Origin: an uncultured Gemmata sp. | GTDB lineage: Bacteria; Planctomycetota; Planctomycetia; Gemmatales; Gemmataceae | DNA: 64,000 nucleotides | Reading direction: 5' to 3' | Assembly (NCBI GenBank): GCA_937924775.1 | Contig: CALDUT010000001.1 | Coordinates: forward strand, 62,001-126,000 | Shown here: positions 61,603 through 64,000 of the stretch, one piece after another | How positions within the stretch are numbered: the stretch's first letter is position 1 | Layout: every line of letters begins with the position of its first letter | Made by a program: the position numbers and the translations under genes | Notes under the pieces: model-generated | The model's input: the letters and a program-made list of their open reading frames with translations, nothing else | What the model was told of the DNA's origin: nothing | Databases searched by the model: none

Positions 61603-62799
61603 TCAATCCAGGTTCACAGTTGTTTTATGCGCATCGGGAATGAGTAGCACATGCTGGCTACTATCAATCAGTCGTTGGACCTGCTTGGGTGTGTGAATCG
61701 GGGTGGCGAAGAGTTCTTCGGCCACCTGATCGGGGTAACCGCTGGCCAAAAAGAGACTGGCGCGACGTGCGGCGAAGGCCCACAAAGCGGCGGCGGCCCA
61801 ATCATCGGGTTTCTCGGCGGCCAGCGTTTTTTTCGCCGCTTCGGGGCCCTCAAGCCGACGGAGAATTTCAGCTCCCGGCCCTAGGGGCGGAGCCGCGGTG
61901 GTCAATAGACCGATCCGGCCACCAGCTTGCACCACTCGGGCTGCTGTCGCGAGTGCTTTGGCCAGGTCCAGGAACGTGATTCCGGCCGGATCGCCACTGA
62001 TCGCGGCAATAATGGTGTCCGGTTGGCGGTGGATCGTGCCACGCCAGCGGGCGTCTTGCTGGCGAATGGCTTCGGCACCGCTGGCCAGTAAGCCGGCGAT
62101 CACCGCATGAATTCGGTCGCCGGAATCTTCGATCACTTGAACGAAAAAGGGTGTGCCCAAAAGCCACGCAATCTCGGCCGCTTCGCCTTCGACCAGTTGT
62201 GGATGGCCGGTGGTGAATTCACCAGCGAATGCTGCCCGCGTCTGGTGGTTCGAGAGGGCTGGGAAGATCGCGGCTTCTGCCCCAGCGTAGCCGGTGTGCG
62301 GATCGAAACGCCGCCCCGTCAGCAGGATGACGAAATCCGCTTCCACCACCGAACGGTTCAGATACAACCGACGCCCGGCTTTGGTTGTGGCTAAATAGGC
62401 ATGCTTGCAGGCATCATTCGGATCGTGGATTTCCGTGGTGATACCGGCGAATTCCGCGGGCATGTCACGAATCCATCCCTCCGGTGATCCGGGGGGAGAA
62501 ACAACAGTGACCGCCTGGGGGGGGATACCCACTCGACCCAAATAGCGGATCACTTCGGCCAGCATTTCGGCTAAGTGCGGCAAACGCGGCTCGATGACGA
62601 TAGCGATCCGGTCGTCGGGCGTCAGGGCTCGGCGGAGGGGTTCGAACTGATAGGGATTCTCCAAAGCGGCTTCGATCAACTGGGCGGGGGTGCGGTCGGT
62701 GGGCGCGTAGGGTTTCTGATGCAGCCGAACGGCTTGGGCCGCGGTCAGCGTCAACCGCCACGGCTCCCCACCCACGATCAATTCCACGGGTGTGGTCAT
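61603..62799 (-). CDS. LarA-like (DUF2088) protein lacking the nickel-cofactor lysine
   Basis: 398 residues from ATG 62799, which has GAGG eight bases upstream; ATG 62805 would sit directly on that site. The LarA N-terminal domain is recognised by LRRALTPDDRIAIVIEPRLP, EMLAEVIRYLGRVGIPPQAV and RRFDPHTGYAGAEAAIFP. In lactate racemase the last segment reads H..GYSGGxK, where Lys carries the nickel-pincer cofactor; here that place is Ala, and no nearby Lys replaces it. So it is unlikely to be a nickel-pincer racemase. The partner gene downstream encodes YgfZ. Confidence 0.82.
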   Translation of the reverse strand: MTTPVELIVGGEPWRLTLTAAQAVRLHQKPYAPTDRTPAQLIEAALENPYQFEPLRRALTPDDRIAIVIEPRLPHLAEMLAEVIRYLGRVGIPPQAVTVVSPPGSPEGWIRDMPAEFAGITTEIHDPNDACKHAYLATTKAGRRLYLNRSVVEADFVILLTGRRFDPHTGYAGAEAAIFPALSNHQTRAAFAGEFTTGHPQLVEGEAAEIAWLLGTPFFVQVIEDSGDRIHAVIAGLLASGAEAIRQQDARWRGTIHRQPDTIIAAISGDPAGITFLDLAKALATAARVVQAGGRIGLLTTAAPPLGPGAEILRRLEGPEAAKKTLAAEKPDDWAAAALWAFAARRASLFLASGYPDQVAEELFATPIHTPKQVQRLIDSSQHVLLIPDAHKTTVNLD

Positions 62800-62901
62800 A
62801 GGCATTCCTCACGACAGTTGTCCATTATACACTGCCGGAGCTTCCGGGTTTCATCCTGGGCCGCGGTCGCGTAGAATGCGATAGCGGAAAGGAGATCAAC
62901 C

Positions 62902-64000
62902 ATGACCTCTCCCATGGCGTTCGCCCCAGTGGCCGGTCGGTTGCTCATTGGTGGCCAATGGTTGCCCCCTCGGGACGACTTCCCCAGCCGCAGCCCGGCC
63001 GATCTCGATATGGTGATCGGGACGTTCCCCCAGGCCAGCCCAGATGAAGTGCAAGCAGCCATTGAGGCGGCCCGGGCCGCCTTTCCAACGTGGCGGCGCA
63101 GCTCCCGGATTGTGCGGGCAGAAGCCTTCGACCGGTTGGCGCAACTCATCAAACGCGACACCGACGCGCTTGCGGAATTGATGGCCCGTGAATGCGGCAA
63201 AAACATCACCGAATGCCGAGCCGAGGTTGTGGAGGGTCTGCACATGGTGCAGTACGTTTTCGGCAAGGGGCGTGAAGGCATTTATGGGGACGTTGTCGCT
63301 TCGGAAATCCCGGAAAAGGATGCCTATGTCCGTCGCAAGCCGTGGGGCGTCGTCGCGGTCATCACACCGTGGAATTTCCCCTTTGCCGTGCCCTTGTGGA
63401 TGCTCGGCCCCAGTTTGCTCGAAGGCAATACCTGTGTTTTCAAGCCCAGTGAAGAAACCGCGGCTGTCGGGCAGCGGCTCATCGAGCTGTTCCTCGAAGC
63501 CGGTTTTCCTCCGGGAACTGTCAATCTTCTCCACGGTTCCGGCGCCGTCGGTGAAGCGATTGTCCAAAATCCCGGTGTGAATGTAGTATGCTTCACGGGG
63601 AGTTATGCCGTTGGTCAGCGGATCCAGGAAATTTCCGCGAGTATTCCCAATCGTATTGTCGCGGCAGAAATGGGCGGCAAGAATGCGGTGATTGTGTGTG
63701 ACGATGCCCGCTTCGATTTGGCCGTCAATGCGGGCATCCTGTCGGCCTTCAAAACCACCGGGCAACGGTGTGTGTCCGCAAGCCGGATCATTGTTCATGA
63801 ATCGCTCCTGGATCGTTACGCGAAGGCTTTCACCGAACTGGCGCAACGCCTTCGCTTTGGTGAACCGCTAGACCCGAAAAATTTCGCAGGTCCACTCGTA
63901 AACCGGCAGGGGGTCGAGAAGGTTCTGAGCTACAACGCCTTGGCCCGGCAAGAGGGGGTGAAAATCCTCCTCGATGGGACCGAATGCGGTAGCAAAGGCT
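62902..64000 (+). CDS. Aldehyde dehydrogenase family protein, 3' end outside window
   Basis: At least 366 residues from ATG 62902, with AAAGGAG before it. ALDH superfamily: VAVITPWNFPFAVPLWM (Asn in TPWNFP), VFKPSEETA (Lys), VVCFTGSYAVG (NAD loop), AAEMGGKNAV (Glu general base) and TGQRCVSASRI (catalytic Cys). It oxidises an aldehyde with NAD(P). The N-terminal phrase LLIGGQWLPP is typical. The C-terminus is cut by the window edge, so substrate class (for instance P5C or succinate semialdehyde) cannot be told. Divergent from the LarA-like gene. Confidence 0.92.
   Translation, partial: MTSPMAFAPVAGRLLIGGQWLPPRDDFPSRSPADLDMVIGTFPQASPDEVQAAIEAARAAFPTWRRSSRIVRAEAFDRLAQLIKRDTDALAELMARECGKNITECRAEVVEGLHMVQYVFGKGREGIYGDVVASEIPEKDAYVRRKPWGVVAVITPWNFPFAVPLWMLGPSLLEGNTCVFKPSEETAAVGQRLIELFLEAGFPPGTVNLLHGSGAVGEAIVQNPGVNVVCFTGSYAVGQRIQEISASIPNRIVAAEMGGKNAVIVCDDARFDLAVNAGILSAFKTTGQRCVSASRIIVHESLLDRYAKAFTELAQRLRFGEPLDPKNFAGPLVNRQGVEKVLSYNALARQEGVKILLDGTECGSKG

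Noticed and set aside
62896-63846. 316-codon open frame on the minus strand
   Set aside because: Opposite the aldehyde dehydrogenase, whose catalytic Cys and Glu motifs are intact on the plus strand.

Overview
The window reads as a chromosomal segment of a planctomycete, most likely a member of the Gemmataceae. This rests on GC-rich DNA, a secreted FG-GAP protein carrying the LEDRxVP motif, a Ser/Thr kinase with a C-terminal TPR region, and several families abundant in planctomycetes: DUF1080, ThuA-like, sulfatase, DUF5117/DUF4953 metalloprotease, prenyltransferase-repeat, S9 and S41 peptidases. No rRNA, tRNA, CRISPR array, transposase or phage gene was recognised. Genes are mostly single or in pairs on alternating strands. 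The many signal peptides point to a large extracytoplasmic inventory.

Layout. 1-7 kb: an overlapping set (alpha/beta hydrolase, tiny membrane protein, DUF2330 protein cut by the window edge), a zinc-ribbon coiled-coil protein, the LEDR/FG-GAP protein and a beta-lactamase-fold hydrolase. 7.2-12.4 kb: the only long operon, six overlapping or closely spaced genes predicted to make a CDP-linked, C-methylated 6-deoxysugar and probably O-methylate it. It is faced by a glycosyltransferase (12.5-13.9 kb). 14-26 kb: a Gfo/Idh oxidoreductase, a class-A beta-lactamase-like protein, a divergent pair of C26 glutamine-amidotransferase-like proteins of which one has lost its cysteine, an AnmK-like kinase convergent with an N-acetylglucosamine kinase, an S9 peptidase, a ThuA-like protein and an MFS transporter. 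26-35 kb: mostly metabolism (proC, guaA, mogA-like, Fe-alcohol dehydrogenase, GT39-like membrane protein, type II NADH dehydrogenase). 35-49 kb: planctomycete hypothetical proteins, a DUF1080 protein, a YedK/HMCES protein, a small LExRxxP protein behind an AT-rich gap, a kinase-TPR protein, DUF2891, a caspase-like/S41 protease fusion and a YiiX-like protein. 49-64 kb: a zinc metalloprotease, a ribbon-helix-helix/zinc protein, an orphan peptide-binding protein, two small lipoproteins, a sulfatase, a PepSY pair, YgfZ with a LarA-like protein, and an aldehyde dehydrogenase running off the end.

Most notable. Several proteins keep a fold but appear to have lost or altered catalytic residues: the caspase-like domain of the S41 fusion (His to Arg, Cys to Gln), a C26 hydrolase (Cys to Gly), a LarA-like protein (no nickel-cofactor lysine), a kinase with DFN in place of DFG, and a class-A beta-lactamase-like protein without an obvious Glu166. 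The CDP-sugar operon is the best candidate for a coherent specialised pathway. Starts were moved inward from the longest open frame wherever a Shine-Dalgarno sequence, signal peptide or family N-terminus supported it. All residue numbers count from the start chosen here and were counted by eye.
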